Assembly (NCBI RefSeq): GCF_030445035.2
Contig: NC_080701.1
Coordinates: 27,744,798-27,808,797, forward strand
Source of the DNA: Dasypus novemcinctus
Taxonomy: Eukaryota; Chordata; Mammalia; Cingulata; Dasypodidae
Direction of reading: 5' to 3'
DNA length: 64,000 nt
The position numbers were made by a program, and so were the translations under genes. Below, piece after piece: positions 27,231 to 38,180 of the stretch; within the stretch, counting starts at the first letter, position 1; every line of letters begins with the position of its first letter. The notes under the pieces were generated by a model that saw only the letters and a program-made list of their open reading frames with translations, was not told the origin of the DNA and made no database searches.

Positions 27231-27429
27231 AGGGTGACCCGAGCCAGGTGTCCCAAGCCGAAATGCAGAAACTCAAGCCATAGTGGTCGCTCCAGGGGAG
27301 GAAACTTCCCTCCACCCTTTTCCATTAAAAACCATTCTTAAGATCCCAACACCATCCCAGAATTACCCCCGGCCAACATACATACGTGTATTTTGTAAGC
27401 CTTGCTGCTTTGGCAAGTATATTCAGAGT

Positions 27430-28060
27430 TTACTTGCAAAGGACGCAGCGGAGCGGGGCCCGGCCTCGCTTTTCAGAGACGGCCCTGCTTGGATGGCCCT
27501 TTGGCAGCCCTGCCCGCTGGCACCGCTGCCTGTGCTCTCTGGAGCAGTGTGGTTTTAAAATAATTTCAAGATGAATGGACAGTCTTTCTTCAGAGCCCAG
27601 GCTTTTAGTGCCCTTTTCCTCCGCGCGCTGGACTTTGCCAAGCAGAAGAGCGGAGAGTCTCGGACATTCCCTTGGACTGCCCGGGAGTCCTGTTGGCACG
27701 CCGTGCCTGGGGGCCTCATTTCCGAGCCGCTCTCTCTGCCTTGCCTCGACTTCCCCCGCTGGCCCTGCGTGCGGGGCTGGCGCTGGCGTCGGGCCAGGCC
27801 CCGTAGGTGGCTTTTCCATGGCGCTGCCCCAGAGCTGGCCCTCCTGCTTTGTGTTTGATGGTGTGTGTGTGTGTTTTCATGCGCACACCCTAGCACATTC
27901 CACCCGGGGGTGCCAGAAATCACAAGGCGCCCTTGTCAGGGTGCCGGGGGGCCCGCGGCCGCCCGCAAGGCCACGAGTCCATCCGCGGGTCAGCGCGGCG
28001 GGGGCTGGCGGTCGGTGACGCGCGGGGCCTGCGGAGACGTTCTACTTGCGCTTCCTTCCG
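27430..28060. other. CpG-rich block just upstream of a coding exon
   Basis: Dense CpGs (for example GTCAGCGCGGCGGGGGCTGG and CGCGGGGCCTGCGGAGACGT) in the intron, ending about 30 bases before the exon at 28089. No promoter motif identified. Confidence 0.35.
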
Positions 28061-28088
28061 CCCTCAGATGACAGTCCCTTCCTTGCAG

Positions 28089-28170
28089 GTCATCAAGAAG
28101 GAGACGGGGTTCTGGAGAGACTTCGGATTTGGGATGACATGTCAGTACCGGTCGGACTTCGTCAACATAG
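28089..28170 (+). CDS. CSGALNACT1: CSGALNACT1 coding exon (82 bp)
   Basis: Acceptor CCTTGCAG ends at 28088 and donor GTAAGA starts at 28171. The frame starts in phase 0 and reads [20 protein letters not shown] then RSDFVNI plus G of a split Gly. The segment [17 protein letters not shown] is highly conserved in chondroitin GalNAc transferases. It lies just after a GC-rich, CpG-rich part of the intron. Human has FINI where this copy has FVNI, in my recollection. Confidence 0.95.
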
Positions 28171-28589
28171 GTAAGAGGCCGGGCCTGGCGTCGACGCTGC
28201 GTCTTTGCTGCCACCCAGAGGCCACCGGTCTGCGCGTGGCCCGGGAGGGATGCCCGCCAGGCTTCGGGGGTGGCCACAGTGGTGCCGTTTCCACAGAGTG
28301 AGACCCCTCACGGCAGGACTCTGAGGACGTGTGGCGCCTCGGCCCACCTCATCTTACCAACTCCTGTCAGTGACCCCAAACAAGCCACACAATCTGAGGT
28401 AAAAAGGGAGCTTGTTCTATAAAGAGAGCTTCCAGGCACAATTTCCAGGGAAAAAACAATCCCTTTCTCTCTCTGCTGACCCTTCAAAATTCCAGTCATC
28501 GCTTCAAGCCCCGGCCCAGTGAGCATTTGCTGTCCCTAAACAGACCCGCACGCCCGCAGCCACCCAGAGCACAGAGAGGAGGGGCCCGT

Positions 28590-28680
28590 TGGCTGCAGAC
28601 GAGGAGACCGAGGGTCCTGGAGGCAAAGGGGTCTTCGCAGGCCTCGGGGCAAGTGAGGGGCAGAGCCAGGGCTGAAGAGG
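28590..28680 (-). repeat. MIR-like fragment, antisense, weak
   Basis: CAGACGAGGAGACCGAGGGT, then GGGGCAAGTGAGGGGCAGAG, corresponds to the reversed MIR core with many changes. Confidence 0.4.
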
Positions 28681-29329
28681 GGTTTCCTCCCCATGCCCTC
28701 CACGGAAGTGCCACACACCTCCTCACAGAGGAGCTGGATTGGAGGGAGGCTCGACCAGCGGGTCAAAGGCCGCGGTCCTGGGCTAGGGACTGATGGGTAC
28801 CGGGTGGTGGGGGAGGCTGCTGGTGGCAGCACGGAGCCCCCAGCCCCCCGATCTCCTCCCAGGCCTGCCAAGAGCACCCAGCCTTGCCTTTCCCAGTCTG
28901 CTCCCGGGCAGGCCCGAGCCCTCAACCTTCTTGTTTTAAAATTGAGTGAGGGGTGGTCCCAGGTTACTCTGATTCAGAGATGGTGTGGGGCTACAGGGTA
29001 TCACAGAATACTCAAGGAAACCACTTGAAAAGGAAAACAGAACTTAGGAGTCAAATCCTGTAAGAAGTAGAACACCCAGGATGCAGGTCTCTGAGCTGGG
29101 GGTACTCTGCAAATACCCAGGAACTAGCTACAGACATTCTTTGATTTCTCTAAGAGAAATCTTCCTAAGTGCTTATGTACAAATCACATGTCCAAAAATT
29201 ATATATATTTTAAAAGATTTTTTCATGTATAACTTTGTATGTTTTATATTATTTACTTAGTATAGATTCTTAGACGCGGAATTATTGTGGGAATTTTTAC
29301 CAATTCATAGCACCAACAAAATTACATCT

Positions 29330-31020
29330 ACTATTTTCAGTACACCGTTAACCTTTTTTTAATTTCGAATTTTCAAAGAACAATCATGCATATCATACAA
29401 GATTCCTATAAATCACCCCACCACCACCACCACCTTACATTGTTAGGATACCTTGTTACAAATGAAAAGAATGTTGTCATGTTATTACAGCTATCTATTG
29501 TCCGTAGCTTATATTTGGTGTATGTGTCCCACAAACCACCCTATTATTAACACCACGTATTGTGTATTTGTTATAGTTCATGAGAGAACGTTCTCATATT
29601 TGGACTGTTAACCGCAGTCCATCTTTCACCACGGGGCTCGCAGTGTTATATGGTCCTCTGCCTTGTACAGTCCGTCCACAGTGTCCCCTGAGGGGCTCTC
29701 GGTTTCATCACAGAGCTGAGCTGTCATCAGCTCAGTCCATTTCAGAACATTTTCATTACTCCGGAAGGAAAAATCCCGTATGTCCTTATCCGCCCCCACT
29801 ATTGACCCTTTGCATTGATACAGTACTTTACCATTGTTGTAAAAATATCACCATATTACTGTTAACTATAGTCTATAAATAACACTAGCTGTATTTTTCC
29901 GTGTATCTCCATATTCTTAACACCTCCTTGTAATAGAGGAACATAATTGTACTGTTAACCTCAATCGGCATTCACCACCAAAATCACTATGCGATATAGT
30001 CCCTAGATTACCCTTCAGTTTTCTTTTTTTTTTTAAAGATTTACTTTTTTAAAAAAATTTATTTCTCCCCCCTTCTCCACCCCCCCCCCATTGTCTGCTC
30101 TCTGTCCGTTTGCTATGTGTTCTTCTGTGTCTGTCTGTATTCTTGTCAGAGGCACAGGGAATCTGTGTCTCTTTTTGTTGCATCATCTTGCTGAGTCACC
30201 ACTTGTGTGGGCGGTGCCATTCCTGGGCAGGCTGCACTTTCTTTCGCGCTGGGCGGCTCTCCTTACGGGGACACTCCTTGCGCATGGGGCTCCCCTATGC
30301 AGGGGACACCCCTGCGTGGCACGGCACTCCTTGAGGCGCATCAGCACTGTGCGTGGGCCAGCTCCACACGGGTCAAGGAGGCCCCTCTCCGCCCTCCTGC
30401 CCCCGCCCATGTGGTAGGTGGATACTCTATCCGTTGAGCCAAACCCGCTTCCCTTTAGTTTTCTGTCAATTGACATTAACTTCCATGGACTACCCCTTTC
30501 AGCCAGATTCACATTTATAAATCGGCAGTGTTAGTTATACTCACTGTAAGTGTGTTGCCTTCAACTCTATTTCCACATAATTACAGTCTTATTAAACGTT
30601 CTAATACATTCAGCATCAGCTCCCCTTCTCCACCCATCCTCGGTTGCTTTCTCTGCAGGCTTTCAAACTGTTCTTCGTGTCTTCCTAACAGTGTCTCCCT
30701 AACAGCACCGATCTCTTTGGCCGTGTTTTTCTTCACCTCTTTGAACTGATTTAGGTTTGCGTGAGCATCGTTGATAAGCTGTCTTAAACCCTGTGTCTGG
30801 TCAGGATTTGGGGTTCGGTCCTTTGGCGTGGCTGCTCTTGATGTTTCCTCATAGGACTTCTTGTTTTTGCTGATTTAGGCACCTGCCTGCTGGTAAATTT
30901 ACTCTGTCCACTTCTTTCTCTTGCCTAGTGGTTTTGTTTCATGGCTCTGCCTCGATTCTTGGCTCAACTTATCCTAAATCTTTAAAATGGCCCAGCTGAA
31001 GTTAACAAAACAGGGCCAGC
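29330..31020 (-). repeat. L1/HAL1-like element, antisense, split by a SINE
   Basis: On the - strand the part 30454-31020 encodes a coiled-coil-like ORF1 remnant (GLRQLINDAHANLNQFKEVK at about 30735-30795). The part 29330-30023 resembles an L1 3' UTR with CTATAGTCTATAAATAACAC. No ORF2 sequence lies between them except the inserted SINE. Family assignment is inferred. Confidence 0.5.
30024..30453 (-). repeat. Long DAS-like SINE, antisense
   Basis: Starts in a T run and ends CAAACCCGCTTCCC, the reverse complement of GGGAAGCGGGTTTG. The flanks TTCAGTTTTC and TTTAGTTTTC are a near-identical duplication. Full-length with body and tail. Confidence 0.8.
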
Positions 31021-32395
31021 GATCCATGAATGGGGCACAGACCGGGAGAGGCTCTGGAAAGCTTTTCTCCTTCTTGCAGTTCCCAGGCCTGCCAGCTGGT
31101 GGCGCTCTCTGGTGACTTTCCACGGAGGTGTCTCCACCGCCCCCTGCTGGGCTGCCCAGGGCCCAAAGAGGACTCTGCTGGCCAAACTCTCCGAAGAGAT
31201 CCCTCTCCGCCCTCCCGCCCCTGCCGCCTCCCTCTTCCCAGGGAGGGAGACCTCCATCCCCTCAGCTGGCCGCAGGGAGCCGGGGTCTTACGCAGGCTGT
31301 CCGCTCTGAGGGTGGGGGGTGGGCCCCCCAGATGTGGGGCGAGTGACTCGGTGTTCGTGTCTGCCGCTTCATCTCTCTGCCCCTCTCCCTCCGGGGCAGT
31401 GTGCAGCACTGCCCTGGTCTGCAGACCCCAGAGCGGCTCCCTGGGCCAGCGTTCTGCCCCTCCTCCGTCATTTCTGTGAGAGTCGGGCCCTGCTGCTCGC
31501 TGCAACGCGACCTTCCCGGAAGTCCTCACGGGTTCTCCTAAAGGACGTCTCCTTTTAGAGAAACTGTGTCTCCTTCGTCTTTGGGTTTGTCAGATGTGGA
31601 TTTCTGCATTCTGGATCTTCCCACAGCTGGGTCAGGGCTGTACTGGAAGAGAGCGGGAGTGCCGGGTGGGAAAGCCTGTTCTGTGACCTCAGAAGCTTTG
31701 CCACTTTTGCAGTCTTGTATTTGCCAGGATTTTACTCGTGTACTTTTGATTTAAAGTTAGAATGACAACAATACTAGTAACAAGTCAGTTTCAGCTAACC
31801 AAGCCCTGCCCCTTATATTACGACCTCATTTGGGTATGGCACCTACTTAAGGAAAAAAACAAACCCAAGGGATGTTAAATGACAACCTCTAAGAGAAACA
31901 GGACTCAAACCGCAGGCCCCTGACTTAAACCCTGGACCTTTCTTTGACCTGGGGGGAGGTGTTACCTCATTGATGGAAACAGCTCAGGGGTCAGTTAGTT
32001 GTGGTTTTCTCAGGGTCTCAGGCCCCCTTTCTGGTTCCCATGACGGCCTTGATCAGAGTAGCTCAGGGTGGGGTATGCAGGGGATGAAAAGTTTCCACCA
32101 GAACTGAGAAAAGAAAATGCTGAGAATCACCTCACTGTTTCTAGTAGGAGCTGAATAAACCTTGTAGGTGAGAAAGGAACAAAAATAATCCAGTGCTGCT
32201 TTGGCTCTATCTGGGACCCGGTGGCCATTAGATTAAGAAAGATGTGGGGCATTTCTGTTTCCAAAGGTGAAATTCTAAAGGGCCGTTACTCACCGTCGAA
32301 AGGAGTATACTATAAAGTGAAAAGGACTTGGAAAAGTTGGGATGCTGTGCAGCTCTTGACCCCAGTCGAGGGCTACCCAGTAGCATGGCTGATGG

Positions 32396-32817
32396 ACCTT
32401 TTTTTTTTTTTAAGATTTATTTTATTTCTCTCCCCTTCCCCCCACCCCATTGTACGCTCTCTTGTGTCCATTCCCTGTGTGTTCTTCTGCATCTGCTTGC
32501 ATTCTCGTCAGGTGGCACCAGGAATTTGAGTCTTTTTTTTGTTGTGTCATCTTGCTGCATCAGCTCTGCATGTGTGCGGCACCATTCCTGGGCAGGCTGC
32601 ACTTTCTTTCGTGCTGGGCAGCTCTCCTTACAGGGTGCACTCCTTGCGCATGGGGCTCCCCTACGTGGGGGACACCCCTGCGTGGCAGGGCACTCCCTGT
32701 GCGCATCAGCACTGCGCATGGGCCAGCTCCACACGGGTCAAGGAGGCCCGAGGTTTGAACTGCGGACCTCTCATGTGGTAGACGGACGCCCTAACCACTG
32801 GGCCAAGTCCGCTTCCC
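32396..32817 (-). repeat. Long DAS-like SINE, antisense, CTGATGG duplication
   Basis: Starts in a T run and ends CCAAGTCCGCTTCCC. CTGATGG occurs on both flanks (32389-32395 and 32818-32824). It lies 228 bases upstream of the terminal CSGALNACT1 exon. Confidence 0.8.
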
Positions 32818-32834
32818 CTGATGGTGCTTTTTAA

Positions 32835-33335
<501 letters not shown>

Positions 33336-34423
33336 ACTCCCGGGAGTGGTTTTGGGAGACGCTTTTTTTTTTCTCCCCCTTTTGCCATCAGCGAAAAGGG
33401 TGGCGAAGAGGAAAAGACTTCCACAGAGGTGAACAAGGAATCTGATTAGTTAAGGAAACAGGGGAGAGAAAACTCTAACCTCCATTTGTCCTTGGGCCGC
33501 AGAACTGAAAATCCCTCACGTTGCCTGCAGAAGTAGCCCAAAATGCACCTTGTGCGGTTTCTGACAAAGGCAGAATGATTGTGAGGTGATAAGCCCAACG
33601 CGTGGAGGTTTTGACTATAGTTTGGTGTTTACAGCAAACCGTGATCCCTTGTTTTTTTAGGCTCATTGAAATATTCATGAATTAAGACAGGTTTTATGAA
33701 AGGCAAGCACATTTCTCCCCATCTGAATGACTCTGTCTCCGGGGCTCTAGTTTCTCTGAATGCTGAAACATCAGTAGGCAGGCGAAGAAGCCACAGGGCA
33801 TGTGGAGATGCATTCACTGGGAGGCCTGAGTGTATATCCAGGACAACTAAAAACGGACCAAAAAGAAAAGAAGCCGCAACTGTCGCATCGTTTCCTCTCA
33901 AGATTAACCCAAAGTAATCTCTTCATCTTTTTGGTTGTAGTTTTAACCATTTCCATTTGTTTGTTTTATTTAAAAATGCACTTTTTTGCTTGTGAGTTAT
34001 ATTCCGCTTCTTTAAATACCAATTTGCAAGCCTTACTAAGAGCACAAGTTGCCCTACATTTTTGCATTTTTTTAAGAAGATACTTTTCGATGCAGTATGG
34101 GAACTTTCAGTTCAGAGAGTCAAACTGAGATCCATTTCCGGTTACATGCCAAATGTTACCACCTGTCAGGCACTGAACTTCAAACCTTTTAGTCATGTAG
34201 AAAGCCTGCGTTGGGGCTACTGATAGAATGAGATATATAAATACTTTATCTGAAGGGTATTTCCAAAGAGGAGCAACTGAGCACTGGAGGGAAGGAACAG
34301 ACAGTTTTCACCTTACCAGAAAAGACAGCCCTTTCAGACGGGTGATCTCTTGATATTTATACAAAAATCAGAAAACACATTTTCTCCTCAGGAGGGCCTG
34401 GGGACCACGTTCTTACCTGTTTA

Positions 34424-34429
34424 AATAAA
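34424..34429 (+). promoter_or_regulatory. AATAAA polyadenylation signal, proximal candidate (CSGALNACT1)
   Basis: Canonical AATAAA in GTTTAAATAAACC, about 1.1 kb after the stop. It could give a shorter transcript. The sequence downstream (ACTGTGTGAACC) is only weakly GT-rich. Confidence 0.4.
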
Positions 34430-34965
34430 CCAAAGCCTACTGTGTGAACCAAACAATCGCTTTTCAAAAGCAGGGTGCTCTTTCTGATTTCTGGCTTCAA
34501 TGAAAAGAAATGCAGAAAAATATATATATTTTGGTGAAAAAAAAATCTATCCATCTGCCAGAGTCGAGTGGAATGGAAGTTTTTGCTCCGTGTTCACCCA
34601 CCCTAGCCTCGGTGGAAGTGACTTACCTATTTTTTAAATTGAGCCGTTCTAATCAATCATCCAGACGCTTCTGAAAATGCATTTTATTACAGTTTGAAAA
34701 CTATTTTTTTAAAAAATACAGTTACCATTGAGTGGTTTCTCCATTCATGTGAAAATTATTTATTCTTGAGCCAGCACCAGATGCATGAGCTAATTATCTC
34801 TCTGGTTCCTTGCCTTCTGTTTGCCTACAGTAAACGCATTGTTTAAAGGCTCCGAGAACACTCAAGCTGTTGGAGTGTAAAAAATGCACTCTATTGATTT
34901 GTGCTGGTAGTTCATAAAATTTAATTAAAACACAGGACATGAATGGAAGGTGGCATTGGACAGCT

Positions 34966-34971
34966 AATAAA
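34966..34971 (+). promoter_or_regulatory. AATAAA polyadenylation signal, distal (CSGALNACT1)
   Basis: Canonical AATAAA in the context AGCTAATAAAATACG, 1.63 kb after the stop codon and followed by T/G-rich sequence (GTTAGCGTGTTTTCGG, from about 35000). It is the last such hexamer before repeat-bearing intergenic DNA. Confidence 0.6.
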
Positions 34972-35534
34972 ATACGATTTGCATTGGAACCTTGGAGAGT
35001 TAGCGTGTTTTCGGACCACAGCGTCTCGCGCGTGAACCCGGCCCTCAGCCTCGGCATCGCTGCCATTTGGGCTGGAGAATTCCTTGTCCTGGGGGCTCTC
35101 CTGGGCGGTGTAGGGTATTCAGTAGCACCCCTGGCTCTGTCACTGGAGGCCAGTGGCACCTCCCCTTCAGTGTGACAACCCAGTCATTGCCAGGTGTCCC
35201 TGGGGGACAGAATCACCCCTGGCTGAGAACCGTAATGAAAAAAAGGAGGCTTCTGGGCACACGCCTGGCCTTTGCCGTGGTGCTGGGGATACAAGTGGAC
35301 CGACCGCCCAGGCTCGCCCCGTTTCTTCTGATGTCGGAGGACGCGGTTCCGCTGAGGTTGGCGGGCAGCAGCCAACTGTGTCGACTGTGGAATTAGGCAG
35401 GTCTAAGGACCCCACCCGTGGTGCCACGCCAGGCCGCACGCCCCAGGCTAATAACAGGCTGCTTGCATTTGTTTAACTGCGCGGTGCCCATGCCCGAGAC
35501 ACTGGCTAAGAACCAGATGTTAAGTAGCTGAAGA

Positions 35535-35622
35535 GGAGCCGATGTGGCTCAGTGGTTGAGCGCCAGCTTCCCACATAAAAGGTCCTGGGTTCAATCCCCA
35601 GCCCTGGTACCTCAAAAAAAAA
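35535..35622 (+). repeat. Short tRNA-like SINE monomer
   Basis: CCGATGTGGCTCAGTGGTTG (A-box region) and CCTGGGTTCAATCCCCAGCC (B-box region) followed by an A tract. Confidence 0.75.
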
Positions 35623-35647
35623 ATCAATTATAGATAAAATGGCTGAG

Positions 35648-35738
35648 AGGGGAGCAGGTGTAGCTCAGTGGTTGAGTGCCTGCCTCACATGTACGAGGTC
35701 CTGGGTTCAATCTCTGGTACCTCGACACCCCCAAAAAA
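35648..35738 (+). repeat. Short tRNA-like SINE monomer, second of a pair
   Basis: GCAGGTGTAGCTCAGTGGTT and CCTGGGTTCAATCTCTGGTA followed by a C/A-rich tail. Same strand as and 26 bases after the copy at 35535, from which it differs, so it is a separate insertion or an old dimer. Confidence 0.75.
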
Positions 35739-36254
35739 GTGGCTGAAGGCAGCTGGAGAAGACAGGAAATGACGTGATATGAAAGAAGTTCTCTCTTTCT
35801 ATAACTTAGGTTAATGCAGTTTTATCAAAGGGCAGCGTAGCTCCCGCCGAAGGAGCCCTGTTAAAGAAAGCCCACGTGAGAGGGACTCAGCCCCGGTCCT
35901 GGCCAAGACGTACACCACACGGAGCTTGGCAGCGGCCCCATGGAAACGCTATAATTAGGCGCCTGGAATTTCAACTTTGACAACAAGGAAAAGCCAAAGA
36001 GCCCCTGTGGTTTGAAGGCAGCAGGCACATTGCTTCTGAAGGAAGGTCGCTGCTGAGGAAGCCGTGGGCCTCTCGCCCGTGCCTTCCCACGCTGTGCCTG
36101 CTCTCTCTGTCCCCACTCGACATGACCCGCCTCGTGTTAGAAGAAGTCAAGTCACTACGGTTAAGAGATTTCAGAGGGAAGAAGAGAGATGACGTGGGGG
36201 CATTTTCAGGACTTGGAGTTGTCCTGGGTGGGGCTGCAGGGACAGATGCTGGAC

Positions 36255-36485
36255 ACTGTGTGTCCTGCCATAACCCATTGAATGCACTGGGGGAGGGTGT
36301 AAACTACAGTGTAAACTATAATCCATGCGGTGCAGCAGTGCTCCAAAATGTACTCACCAAAAGCAGTGAATGTCCCACGATGATGAAAGAGGTTGTTGAT
36401 GTGGGAGGAGTGGGGGGTGGGCAGTGGGGGGGTATATGGGGACCTCTTATATTTTTTGAATGTAACATTTTTTTTTAAATAGAGG
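36255..36485 (+). repeat. L1 3' UTR (xenarthran type), sense
   Basis: AACTACAGTGTAAACTATAA, TCCATGCGGTGCAGC and GGGGTATATGGGGACCTCTT followed by ATATTTTTTGAATGTAAC correspond to the sense counterpart of the tail at 59215-59390. Confidence 0.55.
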
Positions 36486-36519
36486 GAAAAAAGGGGGGAC
36501 TTGGGAGATTACTTTTAGG

Positions 36520-36900
36520 TACATATTGGCCAGATATCACAAACTGCCAAAGTATATAAAACCTCAGTGTTCCTCAAATTTCCAGGACCATGAAACTAAC
36601 CATCCAATACAGAACTCACTTAGCTATCTAACCTGAAGGACAGTCAGAGCACCCCAGGTAGCCACCCACCACAGACAGCTTGCCTAATCTTTTCTTTAAA
36701 AACCCTTGCCTGGAGAGGCCAAGACAGGACACGATTTGGGGTGCTTCCAGAACCTGTGCTCCCTGAATTATAATTCTAAGACCCCAAATAAATGCCTCTG
36801 TGGCCTTGCAGCTTCGTTTGTTACTTCTCGGTGGACACTGATGAGCTGTCCTGGTCATCTCACCAGAGTCGGGGCCTCTAATATTAACTTGGGGGCTCCT
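36520..36900 (+). repeat. Possible LTR
   Basis: CTTTAAAAACCCTTGCCTGG (TATA-like) is followed about 70 bases later by GACCCCAAATAAATGCCTCT (AATAAA) and a GTTTGTTACTTCTCGG stretch, the usual U3-R-U5 spacing. Ends not determined; no duplication found. Confidence 0.35.
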
Positions 36901-37379
36901 TCAAGCAGTGGCGTGCTGGAGCAGGCTCGTGAGAGCCGGTTATTAGCACCTCTTCCAGACTTCTCCTTCAGTGATGGCAAGTGACGGCTTGAAATCCACG
37001 AGGGTGGGAGTGTTCAACCACGGAAAGTGGCAGTTGGCAGAGGGCCCCCCACAGCAGGTAGTTAGCCACTGCCTCCAGGCCTCACAGCCTGTCCTTGCGC
37101 TCAGTTGCCCTCCAATCCTCTACTCTCTACCCCTCTTTTATTCCTAAACATGAATTCAGCTTCCTTCTCTCCACATGTTAGTGATGAGAATAACCCACCT
37201 AGGATTTTTCAACAGACCAACAGAGCTTCATGCAGGTCTACTAAGAATTATGCCTGAGTCAAGCAGACACAATACGTAATCCAGAAAAATAAGAAAAGAG
37301 CCATGAAGAACCTAATGCTAATCATTGTGTTTCAGGGAGAAGTTTCCAAACATACCTAATTTTACCTCATCTTATTAGG

Positions 37380-37550
37380 GCTCAGTTCAGTGAGGTGCTA
37401 ATTTCATGGCTTCTTGAGACAGACTGGGTTCAAATCCAAGTTCTTTTACTTGTTACCTCTATGACCCTAGACGAGCTACTCGGCATCTCCGTATCTCAGT
37501 TTCCTCATTCACACGATGAAGGCAACAACATCTATGCTGTACTACTAAAA
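37380..37550 (+). repeat. MIR SINE, sense
   Basis: GACTGGGTTCAAATCCAAGT, TGACCCTAGACGAGCTACTC and TATCTCAGTTTCCTCATTCA give the MIR order in sense. Confidence 0.7.
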
Positions 37551-37560
37551 AGATTGAGTT

Positions 37561-37945
37561 GGGAAGCGGACTTGGCTCAACTAATAGAGCATCCATCTAC
37601 CACATGGGAGGTCCAAGGTTCAAACCCCGGGCCTCCTTGACCCGTGTGGAGCTGGCCCATGCGCAGTGCTGATGTGCACAAGGAGTGCCGTGCCACGCAG
37701 GGGTGTCCCCCGCGTAGGGGAGCCCCACGTGCAAGGAGTGCTCCCCTCAAGAAGAGCTGCCCCATGCAAAAAAAGTGCAGCCTGCCCAGGAGTGACGCTG
37801 CACACATGGAGAGCTGACACAGCAAGATGACACGACAGAAGGAGACGCAGATTCCAGGTGCCATTGACAAGAATACAAGTGGACACAGAAGAACACACAG
37901 AACAGACAACTGGGGGGGGGGTAGAGAAATAAATTTTAAAAATAT
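37561..37945 (+). repeat. Long DAS-like SINE
   Basis: GGGAAGCGGACTTGGCTCAA start, GGTTCAAACCCCGGGCC, CAAGGAGTGC body repeats, ACACAGAACAGACAACTGGG and a G run before AATAAATTTTAAAAATA. No clear flanking duplication found. Confidence 0.8.
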
Positions 37946-38039
37946 ACACAGATAGTGGATGATCTCTTCCTTAAATCCTCTGCTCAGTAATTTGGAGGTG
38001 ATGATGTTTCCTGCTCTCCCCCGGCAGTTGGCAGCCATT

Positions 38040-38180
38040 AAGAGATGTTAAAAATGTTTTATTTTAGTAACATATACACAAACTAGTTTCTCCTTTTGAC
38101 CACATTCAAATATATAATTCAGTGCTGCTCACTGCATTCACAATGCTGTGCTCCCATCACCACCATCCACACAGACAAAC
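38040..38180 (-). repeat. L1 3' end fragment, antisense
   Basis: TTTAGTAACATATACACAAA, then CAGTGCTGCTCACTGCATTC and CACCATCCACACAGACAAAC, a reversed old L1 3' end. Confidence 0.6.

Larger units (their letters stand above)
33336..34990 (+). other. CSGALNACT1: CSGALNACT1 3' untranslated region
   Basis: After the TGA the sequence becomes AT-rich with no SINE or L1 in about 1.65 kb, in contrast with the repeat-dense DNA on both sides; this fits a constrained 3' UTR. Two canonical AATAAA hexamers occur in sense, at 34424-34429 and 34966-34971. The second is taken as the main end, with cleavage expected about 10-25 bases further on; the exact end is inferred. Confidence 0.7.

Noticed and set aside
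35535-35622. A- and B-box sequences that could be called tRNA genes
   Set aside because: They belong to SINE heads: no acceptor-stem pairing was seen, they end in A tracts, and they recur in many diverged copies.
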